Assembly (NCBI GenBank): GCA_002353485.1
Contig: DEJS01000015.1
Coordinates: forward strand, 1-44,863
Direction: 5' to 3'
DNA: 44,863 bases
Origin: Prevotella sp. UBA2742
GTDB taxonomy: Bacteria; Bacteroidota; Bacteroidia; Bacteroidales; Bacteroidaceae
Numbering within the stretch: position 1 is the first letter of the stretch; each line of letters starts with the position of its first letter. The position numbers were made by a program, and so were the translations under genes. The notes under the pieces were generated by a model. That model worked only from the letters and a program-made list of their open reading frames with translations. It was not told the DNA's origin and ran no database searches. Of the stretch, positions 1 to 7,731 are shown piece by piece.

Positions 1-385
1 AAGGGCTTGCCCTTGATATAGCCCACTATAACTACTGTCGTAGTTGTGGGCTCTTCCGAGGGACTCAGGGCTTTGCCCTAAGAACCAACAAGGCTCTGCC
101 CTTGACCCGTTCAGGACGCTGCCCCGAAACCCCGGCAAGGGCTGTCAGCCCTCTGCAACCTGACCAGAGAGTGACCCTCTCTCTGGACTCTTCGCTCAGT
201 GGCATCTGCCCCTAAGAACCCTGAGCAGGAAGTGACTCTCTCCCTGCACCCACCAATCAGGGTTAACACCCCGATACCCCAATGGATGAAATACAGAAAC
301 TACAAATTTCTGAATTACAGTAAAACAGTAATTACATAAATTCATATTTTCATAAAATCATAAAAACATAAAAACGTAATTTGAT
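1..385. other. Leader of mobilizable element: candidate oriT and degenerate hairpin repeats
   Basis: No gene is seen in this stretch. It holds a perfect 6-bp palindrome (AAGGGC TT GCCCTT, 1-14), a 12-bp inverted repeat with a 3-nt bulge (21-51), and several degenerate repeats of roughly 28-30 bp built around G/C-rich stems (for example near 66-80, 90-104, 132-152 and 190-240). The phrase CCTAAGAACC occurs twice, near 77 and 211. From 310 on it becomes AT-rich with recurring CATAAAA units (335-378) just before the relaxase gene. A position directly upstream of a relaxase gene is where an origin of transfer is expected; assigning that role is inference. Confidence 0.5.
21..51. other. Candidate oriT inverted repeat
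   Basis: GCCCAC-TAT-AACTAC, loop TGTC, GTAGTT-GTGGGC forms a 12-bp stem with a 3-nt bulge, about 335 bp upstream of the MobV relaxase start. MobV/Pre-type oriTs usually contain an inverted repeat next to the nick site. No nick site can be assigned from sequence alone. Confidence 0.4.
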
Positions 386-1708
386 ATGAGTACAACAGCA
401 AAAGCATCCGACCACGTAAAGCCCTGCAACATCGAGCAGAGTGAACGTCATAACAGGCGGGACGCTGATTATATCGCCTCGCTGAACCCACGCACTTTGT
501 ATGTGCGTACCGAACTGAGTCATAACAATGAATCGTATGTGGTACCCGACTTGAAGGGTGTCACCCTCCAGCAGCACTATGATTCCATCAAAGTCATGGT
601 AAAGCAGAAGACTGGCCGAGCCATGCAGGAGAAGAAGGTCACCGTCATTGGCAAGAATGGTAAGCCAAAAGAACGTAACGGCAGCAGCCCCATCCGTGAG
701 AGTGTGGTCAATATCAAGCCTGATACCACAATGTCTGACCTCCTGAAGTACACTGAGAAAGTGCGCCAAAGATGGGGAGTCAGAGCCATCCAGATACACA
801 TCCACAAGGATGAAGGACATTATACCAACCCAGATGATCCTTCAACCTGGCAACCTAATCTTCACGCGCACATCATTTGGGATTGGATGAACCACGAAAC
901 GGGAAAGTCCTTTAAACTTGGTAAGAAAGACATGGAAGAATTACAAGACATGGCGGCTGAGACTTTGGAGATGGAACGAGGCAAGCGCAAGTCTGAAACT
1001 GGAGCCGAGCATCTGGAGCGTAATGACTATATCCTATCCGAGCAGAAGAAGCAGAGTGCGAAGCTTGACGCAGAGATTGCCGAGAAGCGTGACCGGCTTG
1101 ATACAGAGAATGGCAATGCCATCAAATCGGGAGTGGCCAATCTCTTTGGTAAAGGCAAGTATGCTGATATGGAGAAAGAGAACAAACGACTAAAAGAGGA
1201 ATTGCCAAAGCACAAGGCTATCCTACAACGGAAATATCAACAAGCCCTGGATGCAGAACGAGACAAGCAGAGCCAACAACTTGCAGAGAAGGACAAGATG
1301 ATCGAAGAACTTCAGGCCAAGTATGAAGGCGAGATATTCCGTCATCAGCAGGACAATCAAGAGAAAGAAAAGATTATCCATCTAAAGGAGAGCATCATCA
1401 ATGATTATCGTGAACGACTTGGCCATTATCTGTCAACCCTTTCAGAACTGCTAAGAGATGCTGTCAAGGCTGTTTTTGATTATATTCAGTCTGGCTATCG
1501 TAGTTTTAGCTATCGTCAGGAAGGTGATGTTAGGCGATACATGAATAGTCAATCCGATAAGGAAGTTGCGGCAGGCACTATACTTAACGCCTCACTACCT
1601 TTCTTGAAGTCTTATGAGTGTGAGAAAGTAAAAGGACAACTCTCCTACATTGTTCAAGACATGAAGGAGGAACGCCAACAAAACCAAAGCCGCGGATTCC
1701 ATCTGTAA
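386..1708 (+). CDS. MobV-family (Pre/Mob) relaxase
   Basis: This is a mobilization relaxase of 440 residues, a normal length for the family. It should nick the element's oriT and carry the strand during conjugative transfer driven by a helper element. The catalytic region is visible: a His-x-His-x-Asp-Glu-x-x-His stretch at residues 138-145 (HIHKDEGH) followed by NLHAH at 158-162, which together form the HUH metal-binding site. The C-terminal half from about residue 210 to 350 is rich in Glu, Lys and Gln and predicts a long coiled coil, as in other MobV proteins. No replication gene, integrase or mobC is visible, so the rest of the element lies to the left or is lost. The reading frame is intact. 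Confidence 0.9.
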   Translation: MSTTAKASDHVKPCNIEQSERHNRRDADYIASLNPRTLYVRTELSHNNESYVVPDLKGVTLQQHYDSIKVMVKQKTGRAMQEKKVTVIGKNGKPKERNGSSPIRESVVNIKPDTTMSDLLKYTEKVRQRWGVRAIQIHIHKDEGHYTNPDDPSTWQPNLHAHIIWDWMNHETGKSFKLGKKDMEELQDMAAETLEMERGKRKSETGAEHLERNDYILSEQKKQSAKLDAEIAEKRDRLDTENGNAIKSGVANLFGKGKYADMEKENKRLKEELPKHKAILQRKYQQALDAERDKQSQQLAEKDKMIEELQAKYEGEIFRHQQDNQEKEKIIHLKESIINDYRERLGHYLSTLSELLRDAVKAVFDYIQSGYRSFSYRQEGDVRRYMNSQSDKEVAAGTILNASLPFLKSYECEKVKGQLSYIVQDMKEERQQNQSRGFHL

Positions 1709-1715
1709 TACTCCG

Positions 1716-1753
1716 AAAAACAAGTCTGCCAGTAATTGCTACAGGCAGGCTTG
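1716..1753 (-). terminator. Rho-independent terminator for the leftward sigma/membrane protein unit
   Basis: The 10-bp arms CAAGTCTGCC (1721-1730) and GGCAGGCTTG (1744-1753) differ from perfect complementarity by one wobble pair. Read leftward, the hairpin is followed by five Ts (1720-1716). The rightward reading has no T-run, so it serves the leftward unit. Confidence 0.6.
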
Positions 1754-1839
1754 TAAAAATGGTGTATAAAGCCATTTCGCAAAGAGGCAGCGTCAGCGTT
1801 ATGCTGACGACTGCCCTAAAGAGAACGATAGTATGTTGT

Positions 1840-2430
1840 TTATATTTTGTCTGCGAACTCGTCAATGTCCTTGATGGCCTTGTTCAGCGAACGCATCTCG
1901 CAATATAGGATAAAGAATAGTATAAACGTTGCTAAAAGTATCCCTACGGTAATAACAAGCATCAGTCTGTTGGAGGATACAATTGAACCAAGCAACTCAT
2001 AATAAAGCCAAATGACACAAAGGATCATGACAGGATATTCGATGAAAGCCTGCAGTTTCTCCCTGCGCTTATAGGCTATCAGTCGCTGCTGTACGCTGAT
2101 TACATCCTGAGCAGCCAAGTGCTTGTCGCGGATGGTGCTGACGTTCCAAAGGTTAAACACGGTTTCTCCTATCAGCACTAACAATAGAAAAATCATGAGA
2201 GCCCATGAGCAGCCTACACTTCTGAAATAGGCAATAAAGAAGGGCATCAACGTCAATCCTATAGGACCTGCCCATATATTCATCGTCCTAATCCACGATA
2301 TGTGTCCATTCATCGCTGTGTTCAACAGTTTCTGGTTCACAATCTCCTGCTGCTCCATACGGTTCTTAAACTCGGCCACCTGCTGACGGAGGCCCTCCAG
2401 TTCCTGTAAGTTATTGTTCTGATTCTCCAT
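1840..2430 (-). CDS. Four-helix membrane protein downstream of ECF sigma factor
   Basis: A 196-residue protein that I cannot assign to a named family. Residues 5-35 are rich in Glu, Gln and Leu and look like a short cytoplasmic coiled coil. Four hydrophobic segments follow at about 53-70, 73-93, 131-150 and 157-177, and the C-terminus is charged and probably cytoplasmic. It begins 15 bp after the sigma factor stop, so the two are almost certainly co-transcribed. That arrangement is where Bacteroidota often encode an anti-sigma or sensor partner, but no zinc-binding anti-sigma motif (HxxxCxxC) is visible, so the role is an open guess. A terminator lies about 90 bp downstream. Confidence 0.75.
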   Translation of the reverse strand: MENQNNNLQELEGLRQQVAEFKNRMEQQEIVNQKLLNTAMNGHISWIRTMNIWAGPIGLTLMPFFIAYFRSVGCSWALMIFLLLVLIGETVFNLWNVSTIRDKHLAAQDVISVQQRLIAYKRREKLQAFIEYPVMILCVIWLYYELLGSIVSSNRLMLVITVGILLATFILFFILYCEMRSLNKAIKDIDEFADKI

Positions 2431-2445
2431 AATTCCTGTTACGTT

Positions 2446-2931
2446 TTAATCATTTGACATGTTCTTTAATTCCTCCTTGATGCGATAGAGTCGCACCGAC
2501 ACGTTCTTGACCGTGATGCCCATGATGGCGGCAATCTCCTCGTAGCTCATGTTCTCCAGCCACAGCAGTATGATGGCGCGGTCGAACTGCCCCAGCCTGG
2601 CGATGCGCCGCCGCAGCATGTCCATCTGCCGAGAGTTCTGGCTGGTCTCCGTCTCCTCGTAGGGATTGACGTCCATCGTCAGCGGCACGGTCTTGCGGCG
2701 CCTCTTCTTGCGGTCGAGCGAGATGCACACGTTCAGGCTGACGCGGTAGATCCAGGAGCGCACGTCGCTGCGTCCCTCAAACGAAGGCAGGCTGTTCCAC
2801 AGGTTGATGAGCACCTCTTGGAACAAGTCGGCCACCTCGTCCTGATCGTTCGAGAACATATAGCAGACGGTGTAAATCGTGCCGCGATGCTCTCTCACCA
2901 TTTCTTCAAACTTGCGTTCTGATTCATTCAT
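2446..2931 (-). CDS. ECF-subfamily RNA polymerase sigma factor
   Basis: A 161-residue sigma-70-like factor. Region 2 is near the N-terminus (DLFQEVLINLWNSLPSFEG, then RSWIYRVSLN), followed by a basic linker (RKKRRRK), and region 4 has a helix-turn-helix (SYEEIAAIMGITVKNVSVRL). It should direct RNA polymerase to a specific regulon. I chose the start at 2931 (MNESERKF); the open frame extends 15 codons upstream to 2976, but those codons have no similarity to the family. A TAnnTTTG box (3057-3050) lies upstream. It forms an operon with the membrane protein that follows. The regulon and inducing signal cannot be read from the sequence. Confidence 0.9.
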   Translation of the reverse strand: MNESERKFEEMVREHRGTIYTVCYMFSNDQDEVADLFQEVLINLWNSLPSFEGRSDVRSWIYRVSLNVCISLDRKKRRRKTVPLTMDVNPYEETETSQNSRQMDMLRRRIARLGQFDRAIILLWLENMSYEEIAAIMGITVKNVSVRLYRIKEELKNMSND

Positions 2932-3049
2932 CTTTTTCTTGTTCAGTAAAATGTCTTGTTTGACAATAAGTCGCACGATGGAGGCAAAAAACTACAGGAT
3001 TCTGGATCTTTTTTGCAGAAAGACATTATTATTTTTCGCAATTTTGATG

Positions 3050-3057
3050 CAAAGGTA
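3050..3057 (-). promoter_or_regulatory. -7 box upstream of ECF sigma gene
   Basis: Read leftward this is TACCTTTG, a match to the Bacteroidota TAnnTTTG element, about 120 bp upstream of the sigma start. No TTTG at the usual 19-21 bp spacing is visible. Confidence 0.5.
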
Positions 3058-3190
3058 CGAATTTTTGTTTAAAACGTGCTATGATACCCCATAAAAGGCT
3101 TACCAAAGTATCTCTAAATGTCAAGATATTATATGAGATGACACTTAAAAAAACGTAAATAGATAACCAAAATTTGTTCAGACGAGCAAA

Positions 3191-3231
3191 AATTAAAAAG
3201 AAAAAGAGAGTTAAACTCTCGTCTAACTCTC
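3191..3231 (-). terminator. Terminator downstream of tRNA-Asn
   Basis: Arms GAGAGTTA (3206-3213) and TAACTCTC (3224-3231) surround a 10-nt loop. Reading leftward the stem is followed by TTTTTCTTTTT, a typical intrinsic terminator 24 bp after the tRNA. Confidence 0.75.
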
Positions 3232-3254
3232 TCATTTTCAGGTGCTTTTGATTG

Positions 3255-3328
3255 CGCTTCAGGATGGGCTTGAACCAACGACCCCCTGATTAACAGTCAG
3301 GTGCTCTAACCAACTGAGCTACTGAAGC
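3255..3328 (-). tRNA. tRNA-Asn (anticodon GTT)
   Basis: The leftward strand folds as a cloverleaf: acceptor GCTTCAG/CTGAAGC, D-stem GCTC/GAGC, anticodon stem CCTGA/TCAGG with loop CTGTTAA (anticodon GTT), and T-loop TTCAAGC. The encoded 3' end is G, and what follows is CA rather than a complete CCA. The T-stem GTTGG/CCATC has a T-T mismatch at its second pair. A full promoter lies upstream and a terminator downstream, so it is a single-gene unit. Confidence 0.96.
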
Positions 3329-3359
3329 AGGTTTGCTCGTCATTTCTGATTTGCGGGTG

Positions 3360-3391
3360 CAAAGGTAAGGTAAATTTTTGAATCTCGCAAA
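3360..3391 (-). promoter_or_regulatory. Promoter of tRNA-Asn
   Basis: Read leftward: TTTG (3391-3388), a 20-bp spacer, then TACCTTTG (3367-3360). This is a complete Bacteroidota sigma-ABfr-type promoter, about 32 bp from the mature tRNA 5' end. Confidence 0.85.
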
Positions 3392-3431
3392 CTTTTTAGG
3401 AAAAAATTTCATGGAAACGCTGTTTTTTTTG

Positions 3432-3439
3432 TAATTTTG
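3432..3439 (+). promoter_or_regulatory. -7 box of the Ctp protease gene
   Basis: TAATTTTG, with a weak -33 match (TTTC, 3407-3410) 21 bp upstream. It lies 24 bp before the start codon and is divergent from the tRNA-Asn promoter. Confidence 0.6.
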
Positions 3440-3463
3440 CAGCCATAATATAAATAATTAGGT

Positions 3464-5041
3464 ATGATGAAACGTATATTCCTATCGATAACAGCTTTGT
3501 TGATGGTTACCATTACGACTCACGGACAGTCAACGAAGAACCACAATATGGAGGTGGCTAAGAACCTGGAGATTTTCAATGCCCTGTATAAAAATCTGGA
3601 CATGATGTATGTGGACACGCTAGATGCCGGCAAAGTGGTAACAACAGGCATTGACGCAATGTTGCAATCGCTGGATCCCTATACAGAGTATTATCCCGAG
3701 GAGCGCCAGAAGGAGCTAAAGACGATGCTGACTGGAAAGTATGCAGGCATTGGTGCACTGATACGCTACCACCAGAAGCTGAAGCGCGTCGTGATTGATG
3801 AGCCATACGAGGGTATGCCATCCTCTGAAGTTGGGTTGCGCAAGGGAGATATCATCCTACAGATTGACGATACGCTGATGACAGACAAGGAAGTAGGTTT
3901 CGTGAGCAGCCACTTACGTGGTGAACCAGGAACGAGTTTTGTACTAAAGGTTCTGCGTCCGTCAACAGGCAAGGAGATGAAGTTCAAGATAACCCGTAAG
4001 AACATCAAGATGTCCGAAATTACATGGTACGGCATGCTTGAGGGTAAGGTGCCAACGGGCTACATTGCCCTGAACACGTTTACAGGCGAACCTGCCAAGG
4101 CCATGCGACTTGCTTTCATAGACTTGAAGAAACAAGGAGCGCAGCATCTGGTTTTAGACTTAAGAGGCAATGGCGGCGGCTCGCTGTCGGAGTGTGTTGA
4201 CATTTTAAGTATGTGGTTGCCCAAGGACGAGAAAATTGTAGAGACAAAAGGTAAACTCAAGCGCGCCAATTCGGAGTACAAGACACGCCTGGAACCCATT
4301 GACACCGTAATGCCTATTGTTGTACTGGTGAACCAAGAGACGGCATCGGCTTCTGAAATTACGAGTGGTGCTCTGCAAGATTTAAAACGGGGCATAATAA
4401 TAGGGACTCGAACCTACGGTAAAGGACTGGTACAAGTACCCAACGTGGATTTACCATACAATGCCAATCTGAAGCTTACCACATCACGTTACTATCTTCC
4501 TTCAGGACGTGGCATCACAATGAAGGAAGGCATCAAGCCTGATGTAGAAATAAGACCCGACACCATGGCTAATATTACGCTCTACCTGGACCGTCTCGAC
4601 TCAACGGAAGTAGCCTTTGACTATGTAGTAGACTACATTGCCAGGCACCCCAACATAGCAAATCCCAAGGACTTTCACTTAACCGATGCCGACTATGCAG
4701 ACTTCAAGCAGCGCGTAGTGAAGGCAGGATTTACCTATGACCAGTTAAGCAAAAAGCAATTTAAAGAACTGGAAAAAGCCATGCGCTTCGAAGGCTACCT
4801 TGACGATGCAAAAACAGAACTGGATGCTCTAAAGCAGAAAATTGACCACCATAACCTTGAAAGTGACCTGGAGCGGCACCGTCATGAAATACAACAAATG
4901 CTTGAACAGGACATCATAGGAGCCTATTATTACCAAGCCGGGCAGCTACAGATAGGGCTTAGGAATGACAAGACCCTCCGTGAAGCCTTGCGTATACTAA
5001 GCACTAAAGGCGAATACCAGAAGGTGTTACACCATCAGTAA
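3464..5041 (+). CDS. S41-family C-terminal (tail-specific) processing protease
   Basis: A 525-residue secreted peptidase of the Ctp/Prc type. An N-terminal signal peptide (MMKRIFLSITALLMVTITTHGQ) directs it to the periplasm. A PDZ domain spans roughly residues 95-180 (SSEVGLRKGDIILQIDD). The S41 catalytic core follows: LDLRGNGGGSL is typical of the family, the nucleophilic Ser lies in TASASEITSGAL, and the general-base Lys in GTRTYGKGLVQ. The C-terminal 140 residues are helical. It should trim the C-termini of periplasmic or outer-membrane proteins. The second Met at 3467 is an equally possible start. Its last 15 bases overlap the end of the convergent sirtuin gene. Confidence 0.93.
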   Translation: MMKRIFLSITALLMVTITTHGQSTKNHNMEVAKNLEIFNALYKNLDMMYVDTLDAGKVVTTGIDAMLQSLDPYTEYYPEERQKELKTMLTGKYAGIGALIRYHQKLKRVVIDEPYEGMPSSEVGLRKGDIILQIDDTLMTDKEVGFVSSHLRGEPGTSFVLKVLRPSTGKEMKFKITRKNIKMSEITWYGMLEGKVPTGYIALNTFTGEPAKAMRLAFIDLKKQGAQHLVLDLRGNGGGSLSECVDILSMWLPKDEKIVETKGKLKRANSEYKTRLEPIDTVMPIVVLVNQETASASEITSGALQDLKRGIIIGTRTYGKGLVQVPNVDLPYNANLKLTTSRYYLPSGRGITMKEGIKPDVEIRPDTMANITLYLDRLDSTEVAFDYVVDYIARHPNIANPKDFHLTDADYADFKQRVVKAGFTYDQLSKKQFKELEKAMRFEGYLDDAKTELDALKQKIDHHNLESDLERHRHEIQQMLEQDIIGAYYYQAGQLQIGLRNDKTLREALRILSTKGEYQKVLHHQ

Positions 5042-5722
5042 CCGGCTAAGTTCTTTCATTCCCTCAGAAGCACCTTTCTGTATCTGAATGATGTTGCGCG
5101 ACCCTGCTGAAACGGGATTGGGATCAATCAGATAAACGGGCACTTCAGAACGGACATAATGGATGAGTCCTGCGGCAGGATAGACAGCCAATGACGTGCC
5201 AATGATGATGAAAACATCTGCCTCCTGACACTCCTCGGCTGCAATGGTGATATTAGGAACCGCCTCGCCAAAAAACACGATGAAGGGACGCAGCAGCGAA
5301 CCGTCACCAGCCTTCGTTCCAGGAGCAATCTCGCAGTTGTCGGGTGTCAGTACTTTCTGATAACGCGGGTCATCAGGATTATTGCTCGAACAGACCTTCA
5401 TTAGTTCTCCGTGCAGATGGATGACCTTCGAAGAACCTGCCTGTTCATGCAAATTGTCAACATTCTGGGTCACCACCGTCACTTCATACTTCTCTTCCAA
5501 CTGAGCTACCAGCCGATGGCCTTCGTTCGGCTTGACACCCCAGCACTTCTTACGCAGCATGTTATAGAAGTTAGTCACTAAGGTGGGATCTTGCAGCCAC
5601 CCTTCATGCGTGGCGACCTGCTGTACAGGATACTCCTCCCACAGTCCGTCGGCATCACGGAAAGTCTTCAATCCACTCTCTACAGACATGCCTGCACCAG
5701 TCAAAACTACTATCTTTTTCAT
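5027..5722 (-). CDS. Sir2-family NAD-dependent protein deacylase (CobB-like)
   Basis: A 231-residue sirtuin that removes acyl groups from lysines using NAD. It shows GAGMSVESGLKTFRD at the N-terminus (NAD site), TQNVDNLHEQAG, and the catalytic His in HLHGE (His104). I start it at 5722 (MKKIVVLTGAG); the open frame continues 59 codons upstream, but that part matches nothing and overlaps the promoter of the FKBP genes. Only two cysteines (Cys111, Cys130) occur in the zinc-module region instead of four, so the zinc knuckle is probably absent. The Tyr-x-x-Arg acyl-specificity motif of CobB reads Y53-N-M-L here, with Arg shifted by one. The gene converges on and overlaps the protease gene by 15 bp. 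Confidence 0.93.
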   Translation of the reverse strand: MKKIVVLTGAGMSVESGLKTFRDADGLWEEYPVQQVATHEGWLQDPTLVTNFYNMLRKKCWGVKPNEGHRLVAQLEEKYEVTVVTQNVDNLHEQAGSSKVIHLHGELMKVCSSNNPDDPRYQKVLTPDNCEIAPGTKAGDGSLLRPFIVFFGEAVPNITIAAEECQEADVFIIIGTSLAVYPAAGLIHYVRSEVPVYLIDPNPVSAGSRNIIQIQKGASEGMKELSRLLMV

Positions 5723-5743
5723 ATGCAAAGTATTAAGAATGTA

Positions 5744-5751
5744 CAAAATTA
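5744..5751 (-). promoter_or_regulatory. -7 box of the sirtuin gene
   Basis: TAATTTTG read leftward, 21 bp upstream of the start codon, implying a very short leader. No clear -33 TTTG was found. Confidence 0.45.
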
Positions 5752-5794
5752 GCATTTTTTTTTGAATTATGGCACGAAAATCAGAGATTATTTG

Positions 5795-5802
5795 TACCTT
5801 TG
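5795..5802 (+). promoter_or_regulatory. -7 box of the FKBP-FKBP-rbfA unit
   Basis: TACCTTTG, 55 bp upstream of the first FKBP start. The nearest TTTG (5761-5764) is 30 bp upstream, too far for a normal spacer, so the -33 element is not evident. Confidence 0.5.
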
Positions 5803-5857
5803 CGGCCGATTTCATATATATAAGGTATATAGAGACTATTAGAAAGGTAAAAGAGAA

Positions 5858-6463
5858 ATGGATAAAGTAAGTTATGCATTGGGCATTGGCATTGGTCACC
5901 AGTTAGCAAACATGGGTGGTCAGGAACTCAATATCGATGATTTTGCCCAGGCCGTCAAGGACGTTTTGGCTGGGAACGATTTGAAAGTAAAGAGCAGCGA
6001 AGCTCAGAAGATAGTAGAGCAGTTCTTTGCCCAGCAAGAGGAGAAGATTAGCAAGCAGCGTGCCCAGCAAGGCAAACAACACAAGGAGGCTGGCGAGAAG
6101 TATCTGGTCGAAAATGCCAAGAAGCAAGGTGTCGTTACGTTGCCCAGCGGCCTACAGTACCAAGTACTGAAAGAAGGTAACGGCAAGAAACCTACTGCCA
6201 AGGACTCTGTGAAGTGCCACTACGAGGGTTTCCTCATCGATGGAACCGTGTTCGACTCAAGTGTACAGCGCGGTGAACCAGCCGTATTCGGGCTACAGCA
6301 GGTAATAGCCGGATGGACCGAAGGGCTGCAACTGATGCAGGAAGGTGCCAAATACCGTTTCTTCATTCCCTACCGTCTGGCTTACGGTGAAGGTGGCGCC
6401 GGTAGCAGCATTCCTCCCTATGCAGCCTTGATTTTCGATGTAGAATTAATACAAGTAATGTAA
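5858..6463 (+). CDS. FKBP-type peptidyl-prolyl cis-trans isomerase (FklB/FkpA-like)
   Basis: A 201-residue isomerase that speeds proline cis-trans isomerization during folding. Residues 1-90 are a helical dimerization domain like the FkpA/Mip N-terminus (VSYALGIGIGHQLA, then a Gln/Lys-rich helix). Residues 95-201 are the FKBP domain, with VKCHYEGFLIDGTVFDSS, AGWTEGLQLMQEGAKYRFFIP and LAYGEGGAGSSIPP. No signal peptide is visible, unlike the next gene, so it probably acts in the cytoplasm. It is followed 15 bp later by a second, lipoprotein FKBP, apparently a tandem duplication with split localization. Confidence 0.94.
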   Translation: MDKVSYALGIGIGHQLANMGGQELNIDDFAQAVKDVLAGNDLKVKSSEAQKIVEQFFAQQEEKISKQRAQQGKQHKEAGEKYLVENAKKQGVVTLPSGLQYQVLKEGNGKKPTAKDSVKCHYEGFLIDGTVFDSSVQRGEPAVFGLQQVIAGWTEGLQLMQEGAKYRFFIPYRLAYGEGGAGSSIPPYAALIFDVELIQVM

Positions 6464-6478
6464 TTTTTATAAAGCACA

Positions 6479-7363
6479 ATGAAAAAGTTTACTTTTACTG
6501 CTGTTGCAGCAGTGGCTGCCGTCATGATGTATGCATCATGCGACAATGGCACTCCCAAGGCTAGCCTGAAGAGTGATGTTGACACCGTTAGCTATGCTAT
6601 CGGTATGGCTCAGACCCAGGGTCTGAAGGATTATCTAGTAGGTCGTCTCGGCGTTGACACCGCCTACATGGACGAGTTCATCAAAGGTCTGAACGAAGGT
6701 GCCAATGCTGGCGATGACAAGAAAAAGGCTGCTTACTATGCCGGAATTCAGATTGGTCAGCAAATTTCGAACCAGATGGTGAAGGGCATCAACCACGAGC
6801 TGTTTGGCGAAGACTCCACAAAGACCATCTCGCTGAAGAACTTTATGGCAGGCTTCATCAGTGGAACCACTGGCAAAGGCGGTCTTATGACTGTTGACTC
6901 TGCAGCTCAGGTGGCTCAGGAAATGATGCGTACCATCAAGGCCAAGAACATGGAGAAGGAATTCGGTCCCAACAAGAAAGAAGGCGAAGAGTTCCTTGCC
7001 AAGAATGCCAAGGCTGAGGGTGTGAAGACACTGGAAAGCGGTGTACAGTACAAGGTTATCAAAGAGGGTAACGGTCCGATGCCTAAAGACACCTCTGTGG
7101 TGAAGGTTCACTACGAGGGTAAGACTCTGGACGGCAAAGTATTCGACAGCTCATACAAGCGTAACGAGCCAGCCAGCTTCCGTGCCAACCAGGTCATCAA
7201 GGGATGGACCGATGCACTGGTACACATGCCCGCAGGCTCTATCTGGGAAGTATACATCCCTCAGGAACTTGCTTATGGCGAGCGCCAGCAGGGTGCCGAC
7301 ATCAAGCCCTTCTCTATGCTTACTTTCAAAATTGAACTTATTGAGGTTGATGGCAAGAAGTAA
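6479..7363 (+). CDS. FKBP-type peptidyl-prolyl isomerase, lipoprotein
   Basis: A 294-residue isomerase with a lipoprotein signal. The N-terminus MKKFTFTAVAAVAAVMMYAS-Cys24 gives a lipobox (YASC), so the mature protein is probably anchored in an envelope membrane. A longer helical N-terminal region than the neighbouring paralogue (about residues 35-175, with two FKBP-N-like stretches VSYAIGMAQ and AYYAGIQIGQQ) precedes the FKBP domain (about 190-290: VKVHYEGKTLDGKVFDSSYK, LAYGERQQG). It should help fold exported proteins. It lies 15 bp after the first FKBP gene and 3 bp before rbfA, so all three are probably one transcript. Confidence 0.94.
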   Translation: MKKFTFTAVAAVAAVMMYASCDNGTPKASLKSDVDTVSYAIGMAQTQGLKDYLVGRLGVDTAYMDEFIKGLNEGANAGDDKKKAAYYAGIQIGQQISNQMVKGINHELFGEDSTKTISLKNFMAGFISGTTGKGGLMTVDSAAQVAQEMMRTIKAKNMEKEFGPNKKEGEEFLAKNAKAEGVKTLESGVQYKVIKEGNGPMPKDTSVVKVHYEGKTLDGKVFDSSYKRNEPASFRANQVIKGWTDALVHMPAGSIWEVYIPQELAYGERQQGADIKPFSMLTFKIELIEVDGKK

Positions 7364-7366
7364 GTA

Positions 7367-7702
7367 ATGCAAGAGACAAGACAAAACAAAATAGCGCGTC
7401 TGCTCCAAAAGGAACTCAGTCAGATCTTTCAGGAGCAGACGCGCTCCTTACACGGAGTCATGATAAGCGTGACCCGAGTGAGAATTAGCCCCGACCTCAG
7501 TGTGTGCACTGCCTACCTGAGCATTTTCCCTTCAGAGAAAAACGAGGAGCTGATTAAAAACATTACCAAAAATGACAAGCAGATCCGCTACGAATTGGGA
7601 ACCCGTGTACGCCACCAGTTGCGAATCATACCAGAACTGCGATTCTTTATCGACGACTCGCTTGACTATATAGATCGCATTGATGAACTACTGGGCAAGT
7701 AA
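7367..7702 (+). CDS. rbfA: Ribosome-binding factor A
   Basis: A 111-residue protein of typical RbfA length. The N-terminus (RQNKIARLLQKELSQIFQEQ) and the KH-type core (VMISVTRVRISPDLSVCTAYLSIFP; LGTRVRHQLRIIPELRFFIDDSLD) match the family. RbfA binds the 30S subunit and supports late maturation of 16S rRNA, particularly in the cold. The gene starts 3 bp after the FKBP lipoprotein stop and is followed 29 bp later by a membrane permease; rbfA followed by a LolC/E-type permease is an arrangement I recall from other Bacteroidales. Confidence 0.95.
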   Translation: MQETRQNKIARLLQKELSQIFQEQTRSLHGVMISVTRVRISPDLSVCTAYLSIFPSEKNEELIKNITKNDKQIRYELGTRVRHQLRIIPELRFFIDDSLDYIDRIDELLGK

Positions 7703-7731
7703 GAAGTAAAGAACGAAGAATTGACTACCGC

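Noticed and set aside
3255..3328. tRNA-Asn as the attachment site of the mobilizable element
   Set aside because: No second copy of the tRNA 3' end was found between 1 and 3254 and no integrase is visible.
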